A DNA stretch of 64,000 nt from Singulisphaera sp. GP187 (GCF_900129635.1 NZ_FSRB01000002.1:338727-402726), one strand, 5' to 3'. Counted from the first letter of the stretch, positions 25,901-35,348 are shown. Notes: generated by a model not told the origin, from the sequence alone. Translations and numbers: made by a program.

Positions 25901-27268
25901 TCATCCTACTGCACTCATGTGCTTGTTTAGCAAGGCTTTCTGTTCCTGAGTCAGGGTGTGGAGCACAGGCGGTTTCGGCGGCTTATGCGGTTTGCGACGA
26001 GGCCACTTGCGTGTGGCTTTCGGGCTCTTCTGCTTCCGGCACCCGGCGCGGCAGCCCGCGAGTCGCTTGTGGTAACACTTGGCCTTGGGTTTCACGGCCG
26101 CGTCGATCTCCTTGCGGATCTCGATCAGAACTTTGCGGGGGCTGATCACTGGGCCATCGGTCGCCGACGCCGACGCCGGCCGAAGCGCCAGGTCGGCATG
26201 CGCCAGGAGGATCTGCGTGGCCAGCAGTGACAACTCGGCCTCGCGATGCACCAAGGCCACCGTGCGGCTAGCGAGTTTCAATTTATTGATTATACGCTTG
26301 TATGTGCGAAATAGTCCTTCATTACGCCATCTCCAGCGGTAGAATTTGGCGGCCGTCGCCGCCGACATCCGGGCTGGGTCGAGGACGTCGGTCAGGAGCC
26401 AGACGTCGCGTTTGACCGACCCCTTACCCTTGCCCTTGGCCGGGATCCGGATCAAGCGGCATTGGATCGGCGCTTCCCCTTTCTTCTGGACATAGTTCGG
26501 CCAGTACAAGACAGGGCCTTCGGTCCAATCCTCCAGGTTCGCCACTTCGAGGGTGTAGAGGTCGACCCGCGACGACATCCGGAACAGGAACGATCGCTTG
26601 ACACCGAGGATCGCCCGGACCAGATCGAAGCCCATATAAGCGGCGTCGCAGACGATCAGGGCCTCGGGCGAGAGGGTGGCGAGCAAGTGCCTCAAATGCT
26701 CTTGCTCGGCCGCGGTGCCCGGGCCGAGTCGCCACGACCAAAGCAGTCCCGTGGGCAAGTGGACGAACGCCGTCAGCCAGACGTTGGGGGCCGCGTCGTT
26801 CTTGCCGGCCTGCCCGAGTCCCCGTTCCAACTCGGGGGTGCGGGGGCACTCGATCCGCGAGCCGTCGCAGCCCATCGGCTCGAAGCCGTCGACAATCCGC
26901 CGCGACCCCAGTCGGGCGTGGATCTGTTGCCGAACCCCCGCGGCCAACGCCCTGAGTTGTCGCATGGGGACGCGTCGCATCGCTTTCTGGAAGCCGACGA
27001 GGGTCTTTCCCGGGCGTCTTCGCGACTCATGGCAGGCGACGTAGTATCCCCGGGCCTTCTCAAACCTCTCGGACTCGGAGTCGCCGGTGGCCCAGGTCAT
27101 GGCGAGCATGACCACGACCAGTGGCTGGAGATCCCACCGCGGCGCCGACCGCCTTTGAGGAACAACCCCTCGGGCTTGCTTCCAGACCGTCGGGGTGAGA
27201 AACTGTCGGACATAGCCGATCAACGACTGCGGTTGCTGCAAGCCTTGCAGCGTCCGAGCTGCCTTCAT
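25901..27268 (-). CDS. IS4-family transposase
   Basis: 455 residues. DDE residues: first Asp in GCDGSRIECP (about 135), second in LIVCDAAYMG (about 208), and the IS4 Y-(2)-R-(3)-E-(6)-K signature exactly in YRWRWRNEGLFRTYK. The N-terminus has a helical region (YVRQFLTPTVWKQARG) that may bind DNA. The C-terminus is a long basic Lys/Pro/Arg-rich tail (RKWPRRKPHKPPKPP). The start codon lies in one arm of a stem-loop (27267-27336). Confidence 0.92.
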   Translation of the reverse strand: MKAARTLQGLQQPQSLIGYVRQFLTPTVWKQARGVVPQRRSAPRWDLQPLVVVMLAMTWATGDSESERFEKARGYYVACHESRRRPGKTLVGFQKAMRRVPMRQLRALAAGVRQQIHARLGSRRIVDGFEPMGCDGSRIECPRTPELERGLGQAGKNDAAPNVWLTAFVHLPTGLLWSWRLGPGTAAEQEHLRHLLATLSPEALIVCDAAYMGFDLVRAILGVKRSFLFRMSSRVDLYTLEVANLEDWTEGPVLYWPNYVQKKGEAPIQCRLIRIPAKGKGKGSVKRDVWLLTDVLDPARMSAATAAKFYRWRWRNEGLFRTYKRIINKLKLASRTVALVHREAELSLLATQILLAHADLALRPASASATDGPVISPRKVLIEIRKEIDAAVKPKAKCYHKRLAGCRAGCRKQKSPKATRKWPRRKPHKPPKPPVLHTLTQEQKALLNKHMSAVG

Positions 27269-27336
27269 CGCCGTTCTTCCTCAATCCAGGTGAGTGCCGG
27301 TTGCTAGCCGCACCCATCATGACGAAGAACGGCGAT
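27267..27336 (-). promoter_or_regulatory. Stem-loop covering the IS4 transposase start codon
   Basis: Perfect 13-bp arms ATCGCCGTTCTTC (27267-27279) and GAAGAACGGCGAT (27324-27336). The outer arm overlaps the element's end repeat and the inner arm contains the ATG region, so a transcript reading in from outside would hide the start codon. Confidence 0.55.
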
Positions 27337-27441
27337 TTTTTGCCCCCCCTTCTCTCGAACGAACCGCAGCCACGGAGCGGCAGTAATTCTCTGGTCCGGT
27401 GAGAGTTACATCCGTTGTTGACGACGCCGAGTTACTGACGT

Positions 27442-27522
27442 TGGGTGCCACGGGTTGTACCCAACCCGTGAACGAAAGCCCAGGTGTTTGGCTCACGGGT
27501 TGGGTACAACCCGTGGCACCCA
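27442..27522. repeat. Perfect 30-bp inverted repeat
   Basis: Arms 27442-27471 and 27493-27522 are exactly complementary over 30 bp (core GGGTGCCACGGGTTGTACCC) with a 21-base loop. It lies just past the stop of the porin gene and could end its transcript. A decayed relative is at about 29505-29535. Confidence 0.85.
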
Positions 27523-27567
27523 GGGCTTGCACATGATTCAATACAAAGAAAAACCAGGTCCACGTGC

Positions 27568-28989
27568 TTAGAAGTCGATCTTCGCCCGCAGACCGAAAAG
27601 GAACGACGACCGGGCGTCGAATTGCGCGGGATCAATGGCCTGGACGTCGGCCGCCAGGGTGAACCCATTGGTGATCACCGCGTTATAGTAGAGTTCGAAG
27701 CCCTGGTCGTTGCGGACCGGAGCGACCGTCCGGAGCGCATCCTGAAGGACGCGACTGGTCCCCAGGTAGTAATAGCCCACGCCGAACGAGTCCGCGGCGC
27801 GGCCGGGCAGCGGGCTGGCGCCGCCGGCCCCGAGGTTGAGGAGCCAGTGGATCGGATTGGTCTGCCCATTGGCGAGACTCGCGTTCCCGAAGATCCCCCA
27901 ACCCTTGTTGGGGGTCTCGGCGTCGACGACGATAAACTGATCGAATCCGTACGTGAGCACGTATTCGCCGTTACGTCGAAGCGAATTCGTCACTGACTGG
28001 GGTAGGATGACGTAATCGTCCTCGGTGAGTGGGCTGAACTTGCCGGTCGCAAAGGCCATTTCCAAGGTCTGGTGACCGGGCAAGCCGAAGGGCGTCACAG
28101 GCAAGCGAAGGCTGGCGAACATGGTCGCGCCATTGCGGAACATTCGGCTCAGGCCACTCGTGTCGGGGCTGCCGCTCGAGTCGAGGACGAGGAAAGTGAA
28201 GACCGGGTCGTATTCCCGGAGGTAACTGAAGCCCGCGCCCGGGGTTGAGTAAGGAATCGTGTGGCCGTAGATCGGGCTGAGGACGAACGCTTCATTCATG
28301 AAGCGATTGATGCCGTTACCGCCCAGGAAGGGATGGATATTGACGCCGTCGGCGGCGTTGAGCTTGCCGAAAGTGACGACGAAATCGGGCCCCAGGAACT
28401 GCTCGACCTGCAAGTTGGTCAGGGCCGAGGCGCTTCCCGTCGGCTTGGGAAACTCCATCGCGAAGTTCGCGGGGATCAGGGAGCCGGTGTCGCGGTTGAC
28501 ACTCTGCCCGAATCGGCTCTCTCCGTGGAGGTTGACGAACAGCCCTTCCCAACCGAAGAGTTTCTCGGCTTCGATGGTGCCGAAGTAGTCGAACTTGAGC
28601 CCGTAGGGGAAGGACTGGCGGAGGCCTCCGCTCGTCGTTCCCTGGTAGAACTGCGAGAGGTTGGTGCGGAGATCGATCCCCTTCTCGAACAGGGCGTCGC
28701 GCAAGCCGAACCCGTTTCCCATGAGGAAATAGGACGGAGCGGCCGGCGTCGGGCGCTCTGTCGTTTCGGTTGGCGGCTCGGTCGTTGTCGCTGATTTCCC
28801 GCCGGGCAGGTCCGTGTACGGCCAGGCCGTCGGCGCCGGCCTCGCACCGGCCGGGAGATTCGCCCCGGGCAGCCCCGGGATGATGACGGCGTTCTGCGCC
28901 TTCGCGCGGGTCGATGAGAGGGCGAGGAGGACCAGAACGCCAGGCAGGAGAACGACCCATCTCCACTTGTGGCAGCCAACCCTGATCAT
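27568..28989 (-). CDS. OprB-like outer-membrane porin
   Basis: 473 residues from ATG 28989 (MIRVGCHKWRW); an upstream in-frame start at 29046 would lengthen the n-region. A signal peptide (VVLLPGVLVLLALSSTRAKA) is followed by a Pro/Thr-rich linker and then a beta-barrel: GIDLRTNLSQFYQGTTSGG, FDYFGTIEAEKLFGWEGLFV and alternating strands, with WGIFGNASLANGQTNP and the C-terminal FLFGLRAKIDF ending in Phe. This is the arrangement of carbohydrate-selective porins of the OprB family. The substrate is unknown. Confidence 0.85.
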   Translation of the reverse strand: MIRVGCHKWRWVVLLPGVLVLLALSSTRAKAQNAVIIPGLPGANLPAGARPAPTAWPYTDLPGGKSATTTEPPTETTERPTPAAPSYFLMGNGFGLRDALFEKGIDLRTNLSQFYQGTTSGGLRQSFPYGLKFDYFGTIEAEKLFGWEGLFVNLHGESRFGQSVNRDTGSLIPANFAMEFPKPTGSASALTNLQVEQFLGPDFVVTFGKLNAADGVNIHPFLGGNGINRFMNEAFVLSPIYGHTIPYSTPGAGFSYLREYDPVFTFLVLDSSGSPDTSGLSRMFRNGATMFASLRLPVTPFGLPGHQTLEMAFATGKFSPLTEDDYVILPQSVTNSLRRNGEYVLTYGFDQFIVVDAETPNKGWGIFGNASLANGQTNPIHWLLNLGAGGASPLPGRAADSFGVGYYYLGTSRVLQDALRTVAPVRNDQGFELYYNAVITNGFTLAADVQAIDPAQFDARSSFLFGLRAKIDF

Positions 28990-29046
28990 GAAATCCTCGT
29001 CGATTCCCGGCGGCCTTTTGATCCGGGCTTGGCCCTCCTCCTCCAA

Positions 29047-29674
29047 AAGCTCATGTCGCGGGCTGACGACGGATGAGCACCCGGTTCGCCCGAGGGCAGC
29101 CGTTCAATCTCGCGGTCGTATCGAAATTATCGGCAGAAACGGCCCGACGAACGAGCGTCCCGAGTCGGAAATCGCGAATTGCGCCGCAGGATGGACCGTG
29201 AAGCCAGTTCGTGCCGGCATGGGTTCGGTGGCAGGGATCGGGTGAGAGTAGGCGAACGCACTGATGTGAGACGCTCTCGATACCCCATCTAAGTTCGGAA
29301 ATTCAACGCGTTTTCACGACTGATCCTTGCGTCGGCACTACTCGTCGCCTAAATTGTCCCCTGCGTGGGGGTCGGAACACACAATCACTTTCCCGATGTA
29401 GACTTCACGGTCATCGATCGCGGCGCAATCAACACGGGTTCATCCTGTGTCTAAGCGGCCGGCCACGGTTTTACTTGAATTCTGATGGGTGGCGGGGCCA
29501 TGCCAACCCGTGCCGCCCAGGGCCGCATGCCATTCAACGGAAGTTCACGTCCATCTGTGTAGCGGCCATTGCTTGGCTGCGGTCAACCCTCAGAAAATCA
29601 AGGAAAACCGTGACCAACGACTTAGGTTCCGGCCACCGAACCAGTAACGAGGTTCCTACAGGGGGCGCAGGACC
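29047..29674. other. Intergenic region; no gene seen
   Basis: Between divergent porin and ureohydrolase genes. It contains the decayed copy of the 27442-27522 repeat near 29505-29535 (CCAACCCGTGCCGCCCAGGG). Promoters for both genes should lie here but no clear -35/-10 pair was identified. Confidence 0.55.
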
Positions 29675-30976
29675 ATGAGTGGATCGGATTCGTCGGGCGA
29701 GATGAAACGGCGCGATTTCCTGGGAGCGGCCGCGGCCGCGGCGGCCCTGGGGGGCCTGGAGGCGGCCCCGGCCTCGGGGCAGGAAACGAATGCCGGCGCG
29801 GACCCCAAGCTCAATGCGGCCCAACTCTACAAGCGGCATGCACCGAATCGCCGCCAACATGATCGCCCACTCCCCGATCTGAGCCAATACGCCGGGATGC
29901 AGGCCCAGAAGGCCGAGGGCACATTGCCCTCGGCCTACCACGAGAAGGAGATGCGTCGGATCAAGGAACTGGGCCTGGAGCCTGCCGATTCGATCCAGGA
30001 CAAGTCCGACATCAGTTGCTTCCAGCGCGGAAGCTCGCCGCACTGGTCGGGCATCAATACCTTCCTGAAACTGCCGTACGTCGAGGACGTCCGCAAGGTG
30101 GGCGAATACGACGTCGCGTTCGTGGGGGTGCCGTTCGACATCGGCTGTACCTTCCGCTCGGGCACCAGGTTCGGGCCGCAGGGGATGCGGCGGATCTCGG
30201 CGCTGTACCAGAAATACAGCTATGAGCACGGGATCGACCTGAGCGAGACGCTCGCGATGTGCGACGTCGGCGACATCTTCTGCCCGGCCAACATCACCAA
30301 AGGTCACGACCAGATCACCAAGGGCATCGCGCACATCCTGTCGCACGGCACGCTGCCGATGATCATGGGCGGTGACCACTCGATCGGCTATCCCATCGCC
30401 CGCGCGGTCGCGCAATGCGTCGAGGGGAAGGTGGGGATCATCCACCTCGACCGTCACGTGGACACACAGGAGAAGGACATGGACGAGATTATGCACACCT
30501 GTCCGTGGTTCCACGCGACCAACATCCCGAATTGCCCGCCGTCGAACCTGGTGCAACTGGGGATCGGAGGTTGGCAGGTGCCCCGCGCCGGCGTGAAGGT
30601 GGGGCGGGACCGCGGCACGACGATCCTGACCGTCAACGACATCGAGAAGATCGGGATCGACAAGACCATCGAGATCGCCCTGGAAATCGCGTGGAAGGGG
30701 GCGAGCGCTGTCTACCTGTCGTTCGATATCGACACGCTCGACGCGGGATTCGTCCCCGGGACGGGCTGGCCCGAGCCGGGCGGATTGCTCCCCCGCGAGG
30801 CGCTCAAGCTCGTCAACGGCATCGCGAAGGAGGGGATCGTCGCCATGGAGGTCTGCGAGGTCTCGCCGCCGTACGACATCTCGGACGTCACGTCGCTGAT
30901 GGGCGTCCGGCTCATGATGGACGTGATCGGCACCTTGGCCAAGAACGGCCGCATCGGCGGCCGGCTGAAGCTCTGA
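29675..30976 (+). CDS. Ureohydrolase, probable Ni-dependent guanidine hydrolase (GdmH-like) with Tat signal
   Basis: 433 residues. Arginase/agmatinase-type metal ligands are all present: His235 in GGDHSIGYP, Asp259/His261/Asp263 in IIHLDRHVDTQ, and Asp351/Asp353 in LSFDIDTLDAG. The usual DAHxD is DRHVD here. This change and the segments PWFHATNIPNCPP and GIGGWQVPRAGVKVG agree, from memory, with the Sll1077/GdmH guanidine hydrolases, which use nickel to split guanidine into urea and ammonia. The N-terminus MKRRDFLGAAAAAAALGG is a twin-arginine signal, so the enzyme is probably exported folded. Agmatinase-like activity is the alternative. The next gene starts 11 bp downstream. Confidence 0.82.
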   Translation: MSGSDSSGEMKRRDFLGAAAAAAALGGLEAAPASGQETNAGADPKLNAAQLYKRHAPNRRQHDRPLPDLSQYAGMQAQKAEGTLPSAYHEKEMRRIKELGLEPADSIQDKSDISCFQRGSSPHWSGINTFLKLPYVEDVRKVGEYDVAFVGVPFDIGCTFRSGTRFGPQGMRRISALYQKYSYEHGIDLSETLAMCDVGDIFCPANITKGHDQITKGIAHILSHGTLPMIMGGDHSIGYPIARAVAQCVEGKVGIIHLDRHVDTQEKDMDEIMHTCPWFHATNIPNCPPSNLVQLGIGGWQVPRAGVKVGRDRGTTILTVNDIEKIGIDKTIEIALEIAWKGASAVYLSFDIDTLDAGFVPGTGWPEPGGLLPREALKLVNGIAKEGIVAMEVCEVSPPYDISDVTSLMGVRLMMDVIGTLAKNGRIGGRLKL

Positions 30977-30987
30977 CCGGGTGAGAC

Positions 30988-32805
30988 GTGACGACAACGG
31001 TTTTCATCCTCGCGACCGATCTTTCGCCAGCGGAGGCGGCCTGGGCGTCCACGAAAGCCCAGGCCGCGAGCCTCCGGGCGTTCGCGGAGCGTACCCTCGG
31101 CGTGCCCATCCGGGTCGATCTCGCCTGCCTGCCTGGGCGATCGACGGACGACCCGGGTGAGCACCACCTGGGTCGGGTGATCGACCGGCTGGTTGGCGAT
31201 GAGGCCTCGCTCCTCTTCGTGCTGCCGGCGGCGTTCGACTTGAACATCTGGCAGCGTACGACGCTGGGCGAGGAGGTGGGCGCCGCACGACGCCGGTACC
31301 CCGGGGTCTCGATCCATCACGATACGGTCGATCCCACGCATCCCCTGCTCGTCGACTGTTTCGCCGGTCAGGTCCTCAAGGCCTTGGAGGATCGGCGGGC
31401 CTCGCCGGTGCAGGCCGGGCTCCTGCTGGTCGCCGACGGCCAGGGCGACCCCGCCACCCGCGCCGACTCGTACCGACTGATGCGTCTGCTCTGGGAGCAG
31501 GCCGGTCTGAGGCTGGGAGCGGTCGGCTACGTGCGTCATGCGCAGCCGTTCCTCAAGGAGGCCCTGGGGCGCTGCATGCGCGAGCCGCTCGACTGGCTCC
31601 TCCTGCCCCAGCGGCAGTGGGACGGCGAACTCTGCGACTATGCAAGAGTCATGCTCGAAGACCATCAACGGGAGTACCCCGAGGCGACGGGCTGGCGTCT
31701 GCTCGAACCGCCGGGGGATCACCCGGCGATCCTCGCCTGGCTCGAACAGCGCGTGCTCCGCCTCTGGCAGGAGAAACGGAGCCGCCAGGCGGTCCGGGTC
31801 CCTTCCGCCAGGCACCAACCCGAACCGTCCCCGGGGTCGTTGTGGTCCGGCGAAGGCTGGACGCCGACGGGCGAGGCCGTCATCGTGCCGCGGACGGGAT
31901 GCGTCGCGCGGGCCCGGGACTCCGCCGCGCTCTCCGAAATCCTCGCGCGGGTGCTCCCCCGCGCCGAGCATTATCTGGTGAAAGTCACCTGGCACGGCTA
32001 CGCACAAGGGACCTATACGGGGCCGGCCGCGCTGGACCTCCTGCTCGGCGCCCTGCCCGGCCGGGCCGTGCTGCTGGAGGGGCATACCAGCAGCCGGAAT
32101 CTGGGCGGCGTGGAAATCGACTGGGAGGCCGGCACTGAGCGGCACCGCACCTGGGTCCGGCAGCAAGATGTTGAATTCCTGCGACGGACCGGGCTGGCGG
32201 AGGTGATCGCCCGACATGGGGCCCAATACCTGAACGTGACCGAGGCGTGGTGGGACGGCGCTTGCACGCCGGCGGAGGAGGTCCGTGCGGCCCTTGGAGA
32301 CGTCACGCTCCGGCATCCCGAGCTTGCGGATTTCGTACCGTCCGCCCTGATGGAGCTTCGCGGCACGCCGCTGATCAGCCTCGCCCGATTCAAGGGGCCA
32401 ACCCGTCTCGGACTCGCGAATCTCTTCGGCCTGATCCCCCGCCCCTTACGGACCGAGTGGCACGGGCCCGACATCACCCACTTCGCGTCGGTCTGCTGCG
32501 ACCTGGCTCGGATCTACGGCGGACTCTTCCCCTTGTTCGGGCTCGTGGAGGGCTTCGACTCGGCCGTGCGCTGGGACCGCAAGGGGCTGTACCGCAGCCG
32601 TTGGGGGAATTACGACCTCGTCCTCACCGACGGGCTCTTCACGCTGAGCGAAGGGCTGATCGGGGCCGACATCCTGGCGAGCCGTCTGCAAGGCCAGGAC
32701 GTCTCGCGCAGCGGGTTCTATGACGTGGTCAGGGATCGGCTAGGCTGGACGCGGGGGGAAGCGGAAATGGCCCTTCCTGGCGATCTCCAGGCGAGTCTGA
32801 TCTGA
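30988..32805 (+). CDS. CbiX-like chelatase domains fused to DUF362
   Basis: 605 residues, GTG start. Residues 1-270 hold two CbiX-like halves: VFILATDLSPAEAAW with LLFVLPAAFD, and LLLVADGQGDPATRADSYRL with VGYVRHAQPFLKEALGRCM. The usual HGS metal-binding motif is altered in both (ATD, ADG), while the HAQPFLKEAL part is kept. Residues of about 310-600 match DUF362: VKVTWHGYAQGTYTGPAALD, LLEGHTSSRNLGG and LISLARFKGPTRLGLANLFG. CbiX proteins insert Co or Ni into tetrapyrroles. Being 11 bp behind a probable nickel enzyme, this protein might supply metal; that is inference only. Confidence 0.72.
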   Translation: MTTTVFILATDLSPAEAAWASTKAQAASLRAFAERTLGVPIRVDLACLPGRSTDDPGEHHLGRVIDRLVGDEASLLFVLPAAFDLNIWQRTTLGEEVGAARRRYPGVSIHHDTVDPTHPLLVDCFAGQVLKALEDRRASPVQAGLLLVADGQGDPATRADSYRLMRLLWEQAGLRLGAVGYVRHAQPFLKEALGRCMREPLDWLLLPQRQWDGELCDYARVMLEDHQREYPEATGWRLLEPPGDHPAILAWLEQRVLRLWQEKRSRQAVRVPSARHQPEPSPGSLWSGEGWTPTGEAVIVPRTGCVARARDSAALSEILARVLPRAEHYLVKVTWHGYAQGTYTGPAALDLLLGALPGRAVLLEGHTSSRNLGGVEIDWEAGTERHRTWVRQQDVEFLRRTGLAEVIARHGAQYLNVTEAWWDGACTPAEEVRAALGDVTLRHPELADFVPSALMELRGTPLISLARFKGPTRLGLANLFGLIPRPLRTEWHGPDITHFASVCCDLARIYGGLFPLFGLVEGFDSAVRWDRKGLYRSRWGNYDLVLTDGLFTLSEGLIGADILASRLQGQDVSRSGFYDVVRDRLGWTRGEAEMALPGDLQASLI

Positions 32806-33107
32806 AGAAACCGTGCCAAATCCCAACCCGCTTAACACCTTTTTTGGATTGCGGACACCTGCGTCTCGCGCCATCAAAGGCCATTTCTCCCTTGGCTCAC
32901 TTCGCCGAGCCTGCGACGATCCGACCGATCGGAACCGCCTCGCGGACCCTCTTGACCTGATCCCCAAAGCGGGGGCGAAGGCGGGTTGGCTGCGTTGCAT
33001 CGCATCCGTTCCCATTCCGCGCACACCACAAAGTGACAATCGTGAACCCGATTGGGTTCCGCATGCGGTCGCCTCATGATCGGCGTTGCCCACCCGCCCC
33101 TGGGAAC
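32806..33107. other. Intergenic region before the IS1634-type element; no gene seen
   Basis: About 300 bp with several overlapping short frames and no protein-like sequence. A stretch around 32820-32900 (CTTAACACCTTTTTTGG, CATCAAAGGCCATTTC) could hold the end of the upstream transcript but no clean hairpin was found. Confidence 0.5.
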
Positions 33108-33357
33108 ATACGTTCCGCACATCTCGCCTGCAATTTCTCGGAATTTTCACCTCCTGCTATTTCTGGCATACGCTGATGTATTGGCTCCCGCGACCCGCTC
33201 CTTCCATGATCTCCGCCACTGACTTGCTCACATCACGCCTCCTCGTCCCGCCAACCCATCGTGATCGTTCCCCATCGATTCTTCGCTTGTTTCCCATGCA
33301 AGGCAATGTCCCAACCGTTCCCTGCCTCCTTTCGGAGTCAAACTTGAGGATTCGCTT

Positions 33358-33392
33358 TTGACGTAAGTCTTGCGGGCCTAGACTTACGTCAA
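33358..33392 (+). promoter_or_regulatory. Perfect 13-bp palindrome upstream of the IS1634 transposase
   Basis: Arms TTGACGTAAGTCT (33358-33370) and AGACTTACGTCAA (33380-33392) around a 9-base loop, 150 bp before the start codon. It may block read-through transcription or bind a protein. Confidence 0.5.
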
Positions 33393-33540
33393 GGCGTAAT
33401 TATTTCTGCAAGTCAACAAAATTTTCCACCTTGACCCGCTCGACTCTCGGACAATCATGCCGACGGGAATCACAACCCGACGCCTGTCGCCAATCGCGGG
33501 CATGTCGAGGACGATTTGATCCCTCTCGAGGCCATGGTCC

Positions 33541-35292
33541 ATGCCAGAACAAAAACGACCGCGCCAGTCGAATCCCGCTCCCGATCTCAGTCCCGGCGAG
33601 GCGGCCCACACCGGCGGTCAGTCCCTCAAGTCCTTCCGGCTCGGCGCCCTTCCCATCCTCGATCGGATCATCCGCCGACTTCGACTGGATGACTTCCTCC
33701 GCCAATACCTTCCCCCCGAGGATGCCCGCCAAAAGATCGCCACCTCCACCGGCCTCCTTCTCTTGCTCAAGAACCTTCTCGTCTCCCGTGAACCCATGTA
33801 TGGCGTCGGCCAATGGGCGAGTCGCCACCCCGCCGAGTGGTTCGCTCTGACCCCGGCCCAACTGCCCCACTGGAACGACGACCGCGTCGGACGTTGTCTC
33901 GACCGACTCTTCGACGCCAATGTCCCCTCGTTCACCCTGGCCGTCGCCACCCATGCCGTGGCGGAGTTCAACGTCGCATTGGACGAACTCCATAACGACT
34001 CGACCACAATCACCTTCCACGGCGACTATCGCGAGGCGGCCCAAGAGGACCTGATGCGGGGCCAGAAGACCCAGGCCATTACCTGGGGGCACAACAAGGA
34101 TCATCGCCCTGACCTCAAACAACTGCTCTACGTCCTGACCGTCACTCGCGATGGCGGCGTACCGGTTCACTTCCGCGTCGAAAGCGGGAATACCACCGAC
34201 GACCGCACTCATCGTGCCACCTGGGACCTGCTGTGCCAGTTGACCGGGCGACGGGACTTTCTCTATGTGGCCGACTGCAAGCTCGCCACCGCCGAGAACA
34301 TGGCTTACCTGCACCAGCACGGCGGCCGATTCCTGAGCATCCTGCCTCGTACCCGCTCCGAAGATGGCGAATTCCGCGCGTTGTTGTACCAGGACCAGGT
34401 GACCTGGAAGCCGATCCATGAGAAGCGGGATGAGAAGGGAGTTCTCCTGGAACGCTACAGCGTGGCCGACCAGGCGACCCTCAGTGCCGAGGGCTACCGT
34501 CTGATCTGGTGTCACAGCACACGGAAAGCGGAAGTCGACGCATCATCACGTCATCAGCAAGTGGAGCGTGCGTTGCTGGCGTTGTCGGAACTGCGGTTAA
34601 AACTCAGCTCGCCGCGTAGCCGCTATCGCCAACTCGGAAAGGTCAAGGAGGCGGTCGCGGCCATCCTGGAGCCGCGGGACTTGGCCCGGTGGATCACAGT
34701 CGAAGTCGTGGAAAAACGGGAGGAAACTTACCGTCAGGAGGGGCGTGGCCGTCCCAACGACAAGACGCGCTACGTGAAAGAGGAGACCGTTCGCATCGCA
34801 TTGACTTACCGCATCGACCATGTTGCTCTCGCGGCGGAAATGTGCGTCGACGGTGTCTTTCCCCTAATCACCAACGAGTTATTGCTTACTGAGGAAGAAT
34901 TGCTATTAGCATACAAGCGTCAGCCGGTAATCGAGAAGCGGTTTTCGCAACTCAAGACAGACTTCGAAGTGGCTCCCGTGTACCTGCAGAACGTGGGGCG
35001 GATCCAGTCGCTGCTTTGCGTCTATTTCTTGGCCCTGTTGACCGAGGCGCTGCTGGAGCGGGAACTGCGTGCGGCGATGAAACGCGATGGTGTGAAGAGT
35101 GTGCCTCTGTACCCGGAAGGTCGAGCGTGCCATCGCCCGACGGCACGTCGGGTGATTGATTTGTTCGAGGAGGTGCAGCGTCATCAGCTGATCGTGGAGG
35201 GGCAAGCGCCAGTGGAATTCACGACCGAGCTCTCCAAGTTGCAACGCCAGATTCTGAACCTGCTTGGCATGGCGACGGCCTACGATCGCTGA
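33541..35292 (+). CDS. IS1634-family transposase
   Basis: 583 residues. DDE residues fit LHNDSTTITFHG (first Asp), FLYVADCKLATAENM (second Asp) and the ending KRQPVIEKRFSQLKTDFEV (Glu). GHNKDHRPDLKQLLYVLTVT is a typical IS1634/IS1549 segment. The protein has normal length and no interruptions, so the element may be active. Confidence 0.93.
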   Translation: MPEQKRPRQSNPAPDLSPGEAAHTGGQSLKSFRLGALPILDRIIRRLRLDDFLRQYLPPEDARQKIATSTGLLLLLKNLLVSREPMYGVGQWASRHPAEWFALTPAQLPHWNDDRVGRCLDRLFDANVPSFTLAVATHAVAEFNVALDELHNDSTTITFHGDYREAAQEDLMRGQKTQAITWGHNKDHRPDLKQLLYVLTVTRDGGVPVHFRVESGNTTDDRTHRATWDLLCQLTGRRDFLYVADCKLATAENMAYLHQHGGRFLSILPRTRSEDGEFRALLYQDQVTWKPIHEKRDEKGVLLERYSVADQATLSAEGYRLIWCHSTRKAEVDASSRHQQVERALLALSELRLKLSSPRSRYRQLGKVKEAVAAILEPRDLARWITVEVVEKREETYRQEGRGRPNDKTRYVKEETVRIALTYRIDHVALAAEMCVDGVFPLITNELLLTEEELLLAYKRQPVIEKRFSQLKTDFEVAPVYLQNVGRIQSLLCVYFLALLTEALLERELRAAMKRDGVKSVPLYPEGRACHRPTARRVIDLFEEVQRHQLIVEGQAPVEFTTELSKLQRQILNLLGMATAYDR

Positions 35293-35348
35293 AATTGCAG
35301 GCCGCCGGAAATTCGGAGATAATGAACCAGAGATGTGCGGAACGTAGG

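Larger units (their letters stand above)
25861..27337 (-). mobile_element. IS4-family insertion sequence
   Basis: Short inverted repeats AATCGCCGTT at 25861-25870 and AACGGCGATT at 27328-27337 bound a single intact transposase gene. No target duplication could be read with confidence, so the ends are provisional. Confidence 0.7.
33108..35348 (+). mobile_element. IS1634-type insertion sequence (IS4-related)
   Basis: Inverted repeats TACGTTCCGCACATCTC at 33109-33125 and its complement at 35330-35346, 17 bp identical. The direct repeat CTGGGAAC at 33100-33107 and 35349-35356 marks the target duplication. About 410 bp of leader precede the single transposase gene. Confidence 0.85.
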
